NCBI RefSeq assembly: GCF_025143365.1
Contig: NZ_JALXPE010000011.1
Location: forward strand, 10,212-74,211
Reading direction: 5' to 3'
Length of the DNA stretch: 64,000 nt
Origin: Microbacterium sp. p3-SID336
GTDB lineage: Bacteria > Actinomycetota > Actinomycetes > Actinomycetales > Microbacteriaceae
In this document: piece after piece, positions 34,470 to 43,145 of the stretch
Layout: the number at the start of each line of letters is the position of its first letter
How positions within the stretch are numbered: position 1 is the stretch's first letter
Position numbers and translations under genes: made by a program
Notes under the pieces: model-generated
What the model saw: the letters and a program-made list of their open reading frames with translations, nothing else
Told to the model about the DNA's origin: nothing
The model's database searches: none

Positions 34470-35278
34470 GCAACCGCCTGACCCGCTGGGGCGTGTACGC
34501 GCTCATCGCCATCGCGTTCGCGACCGCCTGCGCGTTCCTGTCGAACTGGCAGTTCGAGCGCAACGAGTCCCGCGCGGAGCAGATCGCCCTGGTCGAGCAG
34601 AACTACGACGCGCCAGCCGAGCCGCTCGGCGCCGTCATCGGCGACGACGGCGCGCTCGACCCTGATGACGAGTGGCGACCGGTCACCCTGCAGGGCGAGT
34701 ACCTCGCCGAGGAGCAGCTGCTCGTGCGCAATCGACCGCACGGAGGCACCAGCGCGTTCGAGGTCCTCGTGCCGTTCCGCGATTCGGACGGGCGTGTGCT
34801 CATCGTCGACCGCGGCTGGGTGCCACCCGGCGAAGGGCAGCTCCCCGACGCCGTGCCCGCCCCGCCCACCGGCGAGGTCACGGTCACGGTGCGCCTGCGC
34901 CCAGGAGAGCAGCTCCCGGCCTCGGGTCGCGGCGCACCGGAGGGTCAGGTGCCGACGATCCATCTGCCCTCGATCGCCGGACTCGTCGGCGACGACGTCA
35001 TCACGGGCGCGTATGGGCGCCTGGTGAGCGAGGATCCGCAGGGCGCCGGAACCCTCGGTGGCTTCGCCTCCCCGACCGACGACCCCGGCCCGCACCTGTC
35101 GTACGCGATCCAGTGGATCCTGTTCGCCATCATGGGGTTCATCTTCATCGGCTACATCATCCGCACGGAGATCGTGAAGCACCGCGAGGAGGTCGAGGGT
35201 CGTCCCGCCCCGGTCAAGACCCCGCGACGACGCGATCGCGACGCCGACGTCGAGGACGAGCTGCTCGACGCCCGCTGA
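34466..35278 (+). CDS. SURF1 family cytochrome oxidase assembly protein
   Basis: A 270-residue membrane protein with helices at about 8-26 and 213-233 flanking an extracytoplasmic domain, the SURF1 layout. Marks: LSNWQFERNESR after helix 1, WRPVTLQGEYLAEEQLLVRNRP and LIVDRGWVPPGE, and the C-terminal SYAIQWILFAIMGFI. SURF1 helps insert heme A into cytochrome aa3 oxidase; heme A comes from ctaA/ctaB near 51-53 kb. ATG 34466 overlaps the upstream stop. The C-terminal tail is highly charged. Confidence 0.93.
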   Translation: MSNRLTRWGVYALIAIAFATACAFLSNWQFERNESRAEQIALVEQNYDAPAEPLGAVIGDDGALDPDDEWRPVTLQGEYLAEEQLLVRNRPHGGTSAFEVLVPFRDSDGRVLIVDRGWVPPGEGQLPDAVPAPPTGEVTVTVRLRPGEQLPASGRGAPEGQVPTIHLPSIAGLVGDDVITGAYGRLVSEDPQGAGTLGGFASPTDDPGPHLSYAIQWILFAIMGFIFIGYIIRTEIVKHREEVEGRPAPVKTPRRRDRDADVEDELLDAR

Positions 35279-35318
35279 CCCCCGCGCAGCGCGTCGGGAC
35301 CCGGCACGTCCGCCACCG

Positions 35319-35915
35319 TCACCCTGTCGACGTGGTCGCTCCGCTCACCGACAGCGACCAGCCGCCGTCCTGCGCGTCGTACACGATGCGCGTGTGCCGA
35401 CGGTCGACGGCTCCCTGCCAGAACTCGACCCGCGTCGGCTGAAGGCGCCAGAGCACCCAGTCGCCGGGGGCCACGCCCTCGCGCGCGGCGGTGGAGCGTG
35501 CGGCCAGATCCGCCGCGCTCTCGGCAGCGGGAGCCTCCCGCACGGCGCCGCGCACGCGCACGGCCCTGATGAGCGGCTGCCACCAGAAGTTCAGCGCGGC
35601 AGCTGAGTGTGCGGCGAGCTGCACGCCCTTGCCCGAGGAGCGCGGTCCGGCGAAGGCCCACCCCCGCTCGTCGAGGTCCTTCAGGATCAGGGTGCGCGCA
35701 TCCGGCACCCCGTCCGCACCCACCGTCGCCAGCGTCGCCGCGTGCGGTTCCGCCACCCCGGCCTCCGCGGCGGCACGGATCCACGAGACGAAGAGGGCGC
35801 CGGGGTCACCCGGCAGTGCGCCGTCATCGATCGGTCGACCGCTGCCCGTCAGTGTCGGCTGCTCTCGCAGCCAGTCGCGCATTCGGGACAGGGGGGTGAG
35901 CGGCGTCGAGGTCAC
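35319..35915 (-). CDS. pdxH: Pyridoxamine/pyridoxine 5'-phosphate oxidase
   Basis: FMN enzyme that makes pyridoxal phosphate. About 198 residues with ATLATVGADGVPDARTLILKDLDERGWAF, SSGKGVQLAAHSAAALNFWW and the C-terminal VEFWQGAVDRRHTRIVYD typical of PdxH. It is slightly short, and the S-R-x-S-Q-x-G segment is altered. Start GTG 35915 is a choice; ATG 35951 would add 12 residues and neither has a good ribosome site (CATCAT lies 7 bases before the GTG). PLP made here would serve YczR and aminotransferases in the window. Convergent with SURF1. Confidence 0.85.
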   Translation of the reverse strand: MTSTPLTPLSRMRDWLREQPTLTGSGRPIDDGALPGDPGALFVSWIRAAAEAGVAEPHAATLATVGADGVPDARTLILKDLDERGWAFAGPRSSGKGVQLAAHSAAALNFWWQPLIRAVRVRGAVREAPAAESAADLAARSTAAREGVAPGDWVLWRLQPTRVEFWQGAVDRRHTRIVYDAQDGGWSLSVSGATTSTG

Positions 35916-36069
35916 GCTCCCGATGATGCCATGAGCGGGCAAGGACGGCATGCCGCGCGATCCGGCTGAGCGCGCGCCGCCGCGGCGACGGCATCCGGAT
36001 GCGCGAAGACCTGCGAGACCGTGGCGCTTCGAGGGCCTCGCGCCGCGGCGAACCTCGGGGCCGCCGGCA

Positions 36070-37668
36070 TCAGGCGAGCTCGATGAGCTCCTGGTACTCC
36101 TGGTTCCAGATGTCCTCGACACCATCAGGGAGGATGAGCACCCGCTCCGGGTTGAGTGACTGCACGGCGCCCGGATCGTGCGACACGAGGACCACAGCGC
36201 CCTCGTAGTGCGCGAGCGCACCGAGGATCTCCTCGCGGGACGCCGGGTCGAGGTTGTTCGTGGGCTCGTCGAGCAGGAGCAGGTTCGCGGACGACACGAC
36301 GAGCGTCGCGAGCGACAGGCGCGTCTTCTCGCCACCGGAGAGCACACCGGCCGGCTTCAGCACGTCGTCGCCCGTGAACAGGAACGAGCCCAGGACCTTC
36401 CTCGCCTCGGTCTCGGTGATGTGCGGAGCGGCCGAGACCATGTTCTCCAGCACGGAGCGGCTCACGTCGAGGTTCTCGTGCTCCTGCGCGTAGTACCCCA
36501 CCTTGAGCCCGTGGCCCGGTTCGAGCTGACCGGTGTCCGGCTCGTCGACGCCCGCGAGCATCCGGAGGAGGGTCGTCTTCCCCGCGCCGTTGAGCCCGAG
36601 CACCACGACCTTCGAGCCGCGGTCGATGGCCAGGTCCACATCGGTGAAGATCTCCAGGGAGCCGTACGACTTCGACAGCCCGGATGCCATGAGCGGGGTC
36701 TTGCCGCAGGGCGCCGGCTTCGGGAAGCGCAGCTTCGCGACGCGGTCCTCCTGGCGCACCTCGTCGAGTCCTGCCAGGAGCTTCTCCGCGCGCGCCATCA
36801 TCTGGTGCGCGGCGGCGGCCTTGGACGCCTTGGCCCCGAAGCGGGCGGCCTGCTGCTGCAGCGTCGTGGCCTTCTTCTCCGCGTTCGCGCGCTCCTTCTT
36901 GCGTCGCTCCTCGTCCGCGGCGCGCTGGCGCAGGTAGTTCTTCCAGTTCATGTTGTAGATGTCGATCATCTGACGATTCGCGTCGAGGTAGAACACACGG
37001 TTCACGGTCTCGCCCACGAGCTCGACATCGTGGCTGATGACGATCAGTCCGCCCTTGTACCCCTTCAGGAACTCGCGGAGCCACACGACGCTGTCCGCGT
37101 CGAGGTGGTTCGTCGGCTCATCGAGGATCATCGTCCCCGCGTCGGAGAACAGGATGCGCGCCAGCTCGATGCGACGACGCTGACCGCCCGACAGCGTCGA
37201 CAGCGGCTGGTCGAGGATGCGGTCGGGCAGCGAGAGATTGTGCGCGATCGAGGCCGCCTCCGCCTCGGCGGCATATCCGCCCTGCGCTTCGAACTGCTCC
37301 GTCAGAGCCGCATACCGCTTCATCGCCTTGGCGGCCACGGCGGGATCGTCCGAGCCCATCGCGAGCGACGCCTCGGTCATCCCGAGGTTCAGCTGGCCGA
37401 GGCCGCGGGCATCGAGGATGCGGGTGCGCGCTAGGTCCTCGGGGTTGCCGGAGCGGGGATCCTGCGGCAGGTAGCCGAGCTCGCCGGAGCGGGACACGGT
37501 CCCGCCCGATGGCAGCACGTCCCCGGCGAGCACCTTGGTGAGCGTGGTCTTGCCGGCGCCGTTGCGCCCGACGAGCCCGATCTTGTCTCCGTCGGCCACC
37601 CGGAACGAGACGTTCTCCATCAGCAGGCGCGCGCCAACGCGGATCTCGAGTTCGTGCACGGCAAGCAC
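36070..37668 (-). CDS. ABC-F family ATPase
   Basis: A 532-residue protein with two ABC domains and no membrane segments. First: GLVGRNGAGKTTL, LSTLSGGQRRRIELARILF, DEPTNHLD. Second: VLGLNGAGKTTLLRML, LSGGEKTRLSLATLVV, DEPTNNLD. A linker rich in Lys and Ala (about 250-310) corresponds to the P-site tRNA interaction motif of ABC-F factors, which act on ribosomes (translation or antibiotic protection). GTG 37668 (VLAVHELEIRVGARLL) is inferred from where similarity begins; a longer in-frame start lacks support. TATACT at 37722-37727 may be its -10. Confidence 0.92.
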   Translation of the reverse strand: MLAVHELEIRVGARLLMENVSFRVADGDKIGLVGRNGAGKTTLTKVLAGDVLPSGGTVSRSGELGYLPQDPRSGNPEDLARTRILDARGLGQLNLGMTEASLAMGSDDPAVAAKAMKRYAALTEQFEAQGGYAAEAEAASIAHNLSLPDRILDQPLSTLSGGQRRRIELARILFSDAGTMILDEPTNHLDADSVVWLREFLKGYKGGLIVISHDVELVGETVNRVFYLDANRQMIDIYNMNWKNYLRQRAADEERRKKERANAEKKATTLQQQAARFGAKASKAAAAHQMMARAEKLLAGLDEVRQEDRVAKLRFPKPAPCGKTPLMASGLSKSYGSLEIFTDVDLAIDRGSKVVVLGLNGAGKTTLLRMLAGVDEPDTGQLEPGHGLKVGYYAQEHENLDVSRSVLENMVSAAPHITETEARKVLGSFLFTGDDVLKPAGVLSGGEKTRLSLATLVVSSANLLLLDEPTNNLDPASREEILGALAHYEGAVVLVSHDPGAVQSLNPERVLILPDGVEDIWNQEYQELIELA

Positions 37669-37820
37669 AGCGGACGTCCGTTCGTTCGGGAGGAGTGGAT
37701 GGGCCGATCGGCCAGCCTCCCAGTATATGCCGCTGCGCGGGCAGACGCCGCCGCCAAGATCACTCCCGGGGGTGACGTCCGCGATACCGCAGAGGGATGC
37801 CCGGGGAGACACCCCCTGCC

Positions 37821-37826
37821 TACCGT
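37821..37826 (+). promoter_or_regulatory. -10 hexamer of dedA-type gene, leaderless
   Basis: TACCGT ends 6 bases before GTG 37833 and supports that start over the in-frame ATG at 37797. Confidence 0.5.
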
Positions 37827-37832
37827 GCTGGA

Positions 37833-38450
37833 GTGGACATCCTCAACGACCTCATCATGCAGGCCATCGCCTCCCCCTGGCTCTACCTGGTGCTCTTCGC
37901 CGTCACGGTGATCGACGGGTTCTTCCCGCCCGTGCCGAGCGAGACCGTCCTGGTCGCCGCCGCAGCCGTCGCCGCGTCCACGGGCGACGGGAACCTGCTG
38001 CTGCTCGGCGCGGTCGCCGCCATCGGCGCCGCGATCGGCGACAACATCGCCTTCCTGATCGGACGGCGTCTCGGGACGACCCGCTTCGCCTGGATGCGGC
38101 GTCCGCGGGTCGCCGCCGCCTTCGCATACGCCCAGCTCGCGCTCGACCGACGCAGCGCCACCCTGATCCTCGGTGCCCGCTACATCCCGGTCGGCCGCGT
38201 CGCCGTGAACATGTCCGCCGGGGCCCTCGGGTTCGCGTGGCGCCGCTTCCTGCCGCTCAGCCTGATCGCCGGTCTCAGCTGGAGCGTCTTCAGCATCGCG
38301 ATCGGGCTTCTCGCCGGCGCCTGGATCGAGGACCAGCCGCTGCTCAGCGCCGGGATCGCCATCGCCCTCGCTCTCGTGATCGGCGTGATCATCGACCGCA
38401 TCGCCGCACTCCGCCGCCGCCGCGCTCCGGTGGCGCACCTGGCAGGATGA
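37833..38450 (+). CDS. DedA family membrane protein
   Basis: A 205-residue integral membrane protein. Typical DedA features: the FPPVPSETVL segment after the first helix, GDNIAFLIGRRLG, and ARYIPVGRVAVNMSAGALGFAWRRF, where Arg and the glycine-rich reentrant region are conserved. The family includes lipid flippases such as undecaprenyl phosphate and phosphatidylethanolamine translocases. GTG 37833 is preferred. It overlaps the histidine kinase gene by ATGA, so the three genes up to the response regulator form one operon. Confidence 0.92.
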   Translation: MDILNDLIMQAIASPWLYLVLFAVTVIDGFFPPVPSETVLVAAAAVAASTGDGNLLLLGAVAAIGAAIGDNIAFLIGRRLGTTRFAWMRRPRVAAAFAYAQLALDRRSATLILGARYIPVGRVAVNMSAGALGFAWRRFLPLSLIAGLSWSVFSIAIGLLAGAWIEDQPLLSAGIAIALALVIGVIIDRIAALRRRRAPVAHLAG

Positions 38451-39733
38451 GACGCATGGCACGCCGCCGAGAGCGACCCCCGCGCGCGCCGCGGATGAGC
38501 CGCCGCACCACCGCCCTCGCGGCGCTGACTGCGGCGGTCGTCGTGCTGTACGCGCTCGTGGTGCCGTTGCAGACCGTGCTGTACGGCACCCCGCTCGCGC
38601 TCTCCTTCCTCCTGGGCGCCGCGCTGTGCGGATCGCCGCTGCTCGCCGTGTCCCGTCCCCGCACGGCGATCATCCTCATGACGGTGGGAGCGTTCGCCCT
38701 CCCGGTCATCGTCGACCCGGTGGCCGCGACCCAGTCTCCGTGGCCCTGGTCCGTCCCCGCGCTGCTCGCCTTCGTGCTGTTCGTCGGCGTGATCTCGTTC
38801 GTCCATGGCGCCCGGCTCGGCGCGCTCGCACTCGTGATCGGCACCCTCACCTCGCTGACGGCCCCGCTGCTCCGACCGGACGTCGTGGACACGGATGCCT
38901 CGGCAGGCAGCGCCACGGCCGACCTCATCGTCACGGCTTCCCTCGCCGCGGCCATGTTCCTGATCGCGATCCTGGTGGCGAGCCGGGTGCGGGTCGCCGC
39001 AGAGCTCACTCGAGAGAAGGAGCACAGTGCGCTCGAGGAGTCCCGTCGTGCGTTGGTGGAGGAGCGCACGCGGATCGCGAGGGAGCTGCATGACGTGGTG
39101 GCGCACAGCATGTCCGTCATCCAGGTGCAGGCGTCGACCGCGCGCTATCGGATCCCGGACCTCGACGGTGTCGTCGCCGCCGAGTTCGACGACATCGCCG
39201 CCACCGCACGCACCTCGCTCACCGAGATGCGGCGGATGCTGGGCGTGCTGCGCACGGAGGACCAGCAGGCGGAGCTCGCGCCTCAGCAGGGTCTCGACGA
39301 CGTGCCGGCGCTCGTCGAGAGCATCCGCCGGGCGGGCGTGGAGGTCGGGCTCGTGATGGAGGGGCTGGACGCCGCCGGAGCCGCGACGCCCGCGGTGCAG
39401 ATCGCGGCGTTCCGCATCGTGCAGGAGGCGCTGAGCAACGCGGTGCGCCATGCCCCGGAGGCTCGGGTGTCCGTGCGACTGCACGCCGACCCGGAAGCGC
39501 TGCGGATCCAGGTGGACAACGCCGCGCCGCCACACCGCCCCGAGTCCCCCGCGGGAGGCTACGGCCTGCGAGGCATGCGCGAGCGCGCGGAGATCCTCGG
39601 CGGCAGCCTCGCCGCGGGGCCGACCGCAGAGGGAGGATGGCGCGTCGATGCACGACTCCCGCTGACGCCCGATGCGCCGCTCACGGCGCCCAACACCCTC
39701 ACCTCATCCGCCCCCGACAAGGAGAGAACGTGA
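38447..39733 (+). CDS. Two-component sensor histidine kinase (NarL/DesK type)
   Basis: A 428-residue kinase. Residues about 20-190 hold five or six membrane helices (no large external sensor domain), followed by a coiled linker and the HisKA_3 box [19 protein letters not shown] (His about 215), then an ATPase domain with [15 protein letters not shown] (N-box) and [17 protein letters not shown] (G-box). The signal is probably membrane-related, fitting the DedA neighbour. ATG 38447 overlaps the dedA stop (ATGA). The 3' end overlaps the regulator start. Confidence 0.92.
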   Translation: MRRMARRRERPPRAPRMSRRTTALAALTAAVVVLYALVVPLQTVLYGTPLALSFLLGAALCGSPLLAVSRPRTAIILMTVGAFALPVIVDPVAATQSPWPWSVPALLAFVLFVGVISFVHGARLGALALVIGTLTSLTAPLLRPDVVDTDASAGSATADLIVTASLAAAMFLIAILVASRVRVAAELTREKEHSALEESRRALVEERTRIARELHDVVAHSMSVIQVQASTARYRIPDLDGVVAAEFDDIAATARTSLTEMRRMLGVLRTEDQQAELAPQQGLDDVPALVESIRRAGVEVGLVMEGLDAAGAATPAVQIAAFRIVQEALSNAVRHAPEARVSVRLHADPEALRIQVDNAAPPHRPESPAGGYGLRGMRERAEILGGSLAAGPTAEGGWRVDARLPLTPDAPLTAPNTLTSSAPDKERT

Positions 39734-40401
39734 CGATCAGCGTGCTCATCGCCGACGACCAGGCGATGGTCCGCGCCGGCTTCGCCGCGCTGCTGGACGC
39801 GAACGACGGTATCCGCGTGGCAGGCCAGGCCGCGAACGGTGCCGAGGCGGTGGCTCTGTCCGCCCGACTGGACCCGGACGTGATCCTGATGGACGTGCGC
39901 ATGCCCGAGCTCGACGGCATCGAGGCGGCTCGCCGCATCCTCGGCCCCTCCTACCCCGCCGCGCATGTGCCGCGCATCCTGATGCTCACGACGTTCGACA
40001 TCGACGACTACGTGTACGACGCCCTGGAGGCCGGTGCGAGCGGTTTCCTGCTCAAGGACGCCCTGCCGGAGGAGCTGGTGCACGCGGTCCGTGTCGTCGC
40101 CGGCGGTGATGCGCTGCTGGCGCCCAGCGTGACCCGCCGCATGATCGAGCAGTTCGCGGGGCGACGGCCACGCGCCTCCCGCTCCGCGACGGTTCTCGCC
40201 GAGCTGACCGATCGCGAGCGCGAGGTCCTGGTACTGATCGGTCGGGGGCGCTCGAACGCCGAGATCGCGGCCGACCTCTTCATCGCCGAGCAGACCGTCA
40301 AGACCCACGTGGGCAAGGTGCTCGCGAAGCTGGGGCTGCGCGATCGAGTGCACGCAGTGATCCTGGCGTACGACACCGGGCTGGTCGAGCCCACCTCCTG
40401 A
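39730..40401 (+). CDS. LuxR/NarL-type response regulator
   Basis: A 223-residue regulator. Receiver domain: [13 protein letters not shown] (acidic pair), phosphorylated Asp in [13 protein letters not shown] (about 54), Thr in MLTTFD and Lys in FLLKDALP. C-terminal LuxR helix-turn-helix: [22 protein letters not shown] and onward to [20 protein letters not shown] 39730 overlaps the kinase stop (GTGA) and has GGAGAG upstream. Repeats just downstream (40403-40461) are its best candidate site. Confidence 0.94.
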   Translation: MTISVLIADDQAMVRAGFAALLDANDGIRVAGQAANGAEAVALSARLDPDVILMDVRMPELDGIEAARRILGPSYPAAHVPRILMLTTFDIDDYVYDALEAGASGFLLKDALPEELVHAVRVVAGGDALLAPSVTRRMIEQFAGRRPRASRSATVLAELTDREREVLVLIGRGRSNAEIAADLFIAEQTVKTHVGKVLAKLGLRDRVHAVILAYDTGLVEPTS

Positions 40402-40402
40402 C

Positions 40403-40461
40403 TCACCCCGTCGTAGGGGTCGCGACAGCACCACGGGGTGATGCCGCCGCACACACCCCGT
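40403..40461 (+). promoter_or_regulatory. CACCCCGT repeats before the acyltransferase gene
   Basis: TCACCCCGT (40403-40411), inverted copy ACGGGGTGA (40433-40441), and a third direct copy ACACCCCGT (40453-40461). The first two form a perfect 9-bp inverted repeat with a 21-base spacer. Either an operator for the adjacent response regulator or a terminator. Confidence 0.45.
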
Positions 40462-40498
40462 CCATAGCCTCCGAGGACACCGTTCCGAGGAGGACTCC

Positions 40499-41797
40499 AT
40501 GGCCATCGCTCCGGCCCCGCACACGACCGTCCCGAAGCCCGCCGCATCGGGACACCGCGACACCGGCATCGACTTCGTCCGCGCGCTCTGCGTGCTCGGC
40601 GTGGTGCTGCTGCACGCGATCATGGTCGGCGTCACCGTGGCGGACGAGGCGCCGCTGTTCCAGAACGCGAGCGACGGCACCGGGTGGATCGCGCCGCTGA
40701 GCTGGCTGCTCCAGGTCATGCCGCTGTTCTTCGTGATCGGCGGGTTCTCCGGCATGCTCGCCTACCGCCGCCAACTCCTGCGCGGTTCGTCGGCGCGGGA
40801 CTTCATCGCAGGCAGGGTCCATCGGCTGCTCCGTCCTGCCCTCGTGACCGTCGCCGCCGTGGGACTCGCCCTCGCCCTGCTCACACTGAGCGGCGTCCCT
40901 GCCGAGCTGATCGAGGTCGCCGGCTTCCGGTACGGTCAGCCGCTGTGGTTCCTCGCCGTGTTCCTGCTGTGCCAGGCGCTGCTGCCGGCCTTCGTGGCCC
41001 TGCACGACCGCGCACCGTTGCGCACGATCGGAGCGCTCGCGGCGGCCGCTGTCGCCGTCGACGTCCTGCGCGCCGTCACCGGGCAGGAGGCCCTCGGCTT
41101 CCTGAACCTCGCCTTCGTGTGGCTCGCGCTGCAGCAGCTGGGGTTCTTCCTCGCGGACGGCCGCATCGACGCCCTCACACGCCGCACCCGCATCGTGGCG
41201 AGCGTCGCCGCCGTGCTCCTCCTCGTGGCGCTGTTCCTCACCGGCGTGTACTCCCCCGATCTCATCGCGAACATCAACCCGCCGACGGCGGCCCTGCTGC
41301 TCGTGGGCGTCGGGCACACCGCCCTGCTCTCACTGCACCGGGATCGGCTCGCGCGGCTGAGCCGTCGCACGCCGGTCGTCGCCTTCACGGCCTTCGTCAC
41401 CCGCCGCACCATGACGATCTACCTCTGGCACATGCCCGTGCTGCTGGCGATGGCCGGTGCGAGTGCCGTCTTCGCCCTCACCACAGGGTTCGCTCTCCCC
41501 GCCCTCGACAGCGCCGACTGGTGGGCGGGCCGCCCGCTGTGGCTGCTGAGCGCGCTCGCCCTCACGGCTGTCGTCGCGGTGTGGGCCGATCGCTTCGAGA
41601 CGCACCCGGCTCCCGTCGCCACCGGCTCGCGGCTGCGACTGACGGCAGCGGTCATCGCCGGGCTGCTCGGTGTCGTGCTGCTGCTGGCGGTCGGCACATC
41701 CGTGACCACGGTCGTCGTCGCGGTCGCGTTGCTGGCGGCGGCGACGCACCTGGCGCGGCGACGCGTGGCATCGCCTGAGGTGCTCCGTGTCGCGTGA
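40499..41797 (+). CDS. Acyltransferase 3 family membrane protein
   Basis: A 432-residue membrane protein with about ten helices. Acyltransferase-3 marks: GIDFVRALCVLGVVLLHAIM (His near 41), MPLFFVIGGFSGMLAYRR, ARDFIAGRVHRLLRPAL and TIYLWHMPVLL. Relatives O-acylate cell wall or surface sugars. Ribosome site GAGGAGG precedes ATG 40499. It follows the two-component genes by 97 bases that carry a repeated CACCCCGT motif, so it is a likely target of that system. Convergent with the ECF gene, 3 bases apart. Confidence 0.9.
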   Translation: MAIAPAPHTTVPKPAASGHRDTGIDFVRALCVLGVVLLHAIMVGVTVADEAPLFQNASDGTGWIAPLSWLLQVMPLFFVIGGFSGMLAYRRQLLRGSSARDFIAGRVHRLLRPALVTVAAVGLALALLTLSGVPAELIEVAGFRYGQPLWFLAVFLLCQALLPAFVALHDRAPLRTIGALAAAAVAVDVLRAVTGQEALGFLNLAFVWLALQQLGFFLADGRIDALTRRTRIVASVAAVLLLVALFLTGVYSPDLIANINPPTAALLLVGVGHTALLSLHRDRLARLSRRTPVVAFTAFVTRRTMTIYLWHMPVLLAMAGASAVFALTTGFALPALDSADWWAGRPLWLLSALALTAVVAVWADRFETHPAPVATGSRLRLTAAVIAGLLGVVLLLAVGTSVTTVVVAVALLAAATHLARRRVASPEVLRVA

Positions 41798-41800
41798 AGG

Positions 41801-42394
41801 TCAGCCGACTCCTCTGGCTGCCAGTGCATCGCCCACGCGATCGGCGTGCCGCAGCGTGAGCACGAGCAGCGGCACTGTCGCCCTCAGCCCCAGTCGCACG
41901 CCCCGCGCACGCTCCGCGTCACGCACCCGCTGCGCGAACGCCCCGACCACGGGCACCATCGTGAGGGTCAGCCCGAGCGCGAGCGACACGGCATCGGGAT
42001 CGACGCCGAGGCGCCGCAACGGGCGCAGCAGACGGTGCAGCACGGCCAGCAGGTCTGACATGCGGGTCGTCATCGTGAGCAGCGCCGCCAGAAGCAGCAG
42101 CGCGGCGACGCGCCCGGCGCTGATCCACGCCGCCTCGACCGAGACGAACACGACGAGAGTTCCTGCGAGCACGAGCAGGATCCACCGCAGGCGCCACAGC
42201 TCGCCGAGGGCGACCCGCAGCGACTGACCGCCGACCGGATACAGCAGCAGCGCCGCAGCGAGCGACACCGCGATGCTCACGGGGTCGTGCGGGTACACGG
42301 TGAGCACGAGCGCGGCCAGTGCCAGCCCTGCTAGGGCCAGCCCCGCGGGAAGCCGGTGCAGGATGCTGTCGCCGGGGCGGTAGAGGGAGATCAC
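41801..42394 (-). CDS. bioN: ECF transporter T component (BioN-like)
   Basis: A 197-residue membrane protein with about five helices and two Ala-Arg-Gly motifs near the C-terminus (RARGVRLG and LAARGVG) that couple to the ATPase, as in EcfT. RLPAGLALAGLALAALVLTVYP is the first helix. Overlaps the ATPase gene by 4 bases. The biotin assignment rests on the adjacent TetR regulator and its BioQ-like operators; the S component (BioY) is not in the window. Confidence 0.75.
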   Translation of the reverse strand: MISLYRPGDSILHRLPAGLALAGLALAALVLTVYPHDPVSIAVSLAAALLLYPVGGQSLRVALGELWRLRWILLVLAGTLVVFVSVEAAWISAGRVAALLLLAALLTMTTRMSDLLAVLHRLLRPLRRLGVDPDAVSLALGLTLTMVPVVGAFAQRVRDAERARGVRLGLRATVPLLVLTLRHADRVGDALAARGVG

Positions 42395-43095
42395 GCGTAC
42401 TCCCGGCAGTAGCGGTCGATGACCGCATCCGGAGCGCCGACCGCCTCGACGCGGCCCTCGTCGAACAGCACCGCGACATCGCAGCGCGCGGCGAGCTCCA
42501 GATCGTGCGTCACCACGACGACCTGAGCGGACTGGGACATCAGCAGATCTCCGACCCGGCGTGCGTTGCGCCGGTCGAGCAGCGTGGTGGGCTCGTCCGC
42601 CACGATCAGCGCAGGGTCGGCGAGGAGCACGGCGGCCAGCGCGAGCAGCTGCTTCTGTCCCCCCGAGAGCGCGGACGCGGGAAGGTCTGCGTGCGCGCTG
42701 AGGCCGTGGAGCTCGAGGGCCTCGGCGACCCGCCGTGCGACCTCGTCCCGGGGCCGTCCGCGCAGAGACAGCGCCAGGTCCTCGGCCGGCGTCGGCATCA
42801 GGATCTGCGCATCGGCATCGGTGAACACGAACCCGACGCGACGGCGCAGCGCCCGGGTGTCGCGGGCCACATCGAGGCCGTGCACCATGGTGGTGCCGCT
42901 GGTGGGAAGCACGAGTCCGTCGAGCAGACGGGCGAACGTGGACTTGCCGGAGCCGTTGGCGCCGACCACCGCGATCCGGCGGGCGCTCAGGGCGAGGTCG
43001 ACCTCGTGGAGAACCGCTCGGCCGTCGATCGAGACGCTGACGCGGTTCAGCTGGATCGAGGACGACGCCTCTCGCCGATCCTCCTGTGAGGGCAC
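42391..43095 (-). CDS. bioM: ECF transporter ATPase (BioM-like)
   Basis: A 234-residue ABC ATPase: Walker A VVGANGSGKSTFA, Q-loop region FTDADAQILMPT, signature LSGGQKQLLALAAVLL, Walker B ALIVADEPTTLLD and VTHDLE. Together with the T protein it forms the energising module of an ECF vitamin transporter. GTG 43095 is chosen because AGGAGG sits 4 bases upstream; an ATG at 43158 lies beyond the operators. Transcribed divergently from the TetR gene; the operators lie between. Confidence 0.85.
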   Translation of the reverse strand: MPSQEDRREASSSIQLNRVSVSIDGRAVLHEVDLALSARRIAVVGANGSGKSTFARLLDGLVLPTSGTTMVHGLDVARDTRALRRRVGFVFTDADAQILMPTPAEDLALSLRGRPRDEVARRVAEALELHGLSAHADLPASALSGGQKQLLALAAVLLADPALIVADEPTTLLDRRNARRVGDLLMSQSAQVVVVTHDLELAARCDVAVLFDEGRVEAVGAPDAVIDRYCREYA

Positions 43096-43104
43096 GCTAC
43101 CTCC

Positions 43105-43132
43105 TGAACACCGTTCACCTGAACGCCGTTCA
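43105..43132. promoter_or_regulatory. Tandem BioQ-like operators
   Basis: TGAACACCGTTCA (43105-43117) and TGAACGCCGTTCA (43120-43132): two perfect TGAAC-N3-GTTCA palindromes, 15-bp period, between bioM and the TetR gene and just upstream of the TetR -10 (TATAGT, 43134-43139). Close to the TGAAC-N3-GTTAC consensus I recall for corynebacterial BioQ. Confidence 0.75.
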
Positions 43133-43133
43133 C

Positions 43134-43139
43134 TATAGT
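43134..43139 (+). promoter_or_regulatory. -10 hexamer of TetR gene, leaderless
   Basis: TATAGT ends 6 bases before ATG 43146. Confidence 0.55.
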
Positions 43140-43145
43140 GGGCCC

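Noticed and set aside
40403..40441. Simple intrinsic terminator after the response regulator
   Set aside because: Kept as a regulatory candidate instead: the spacer is 21 bases, there is no U-tract, and a third copy of the arm lies closer to the next gene.
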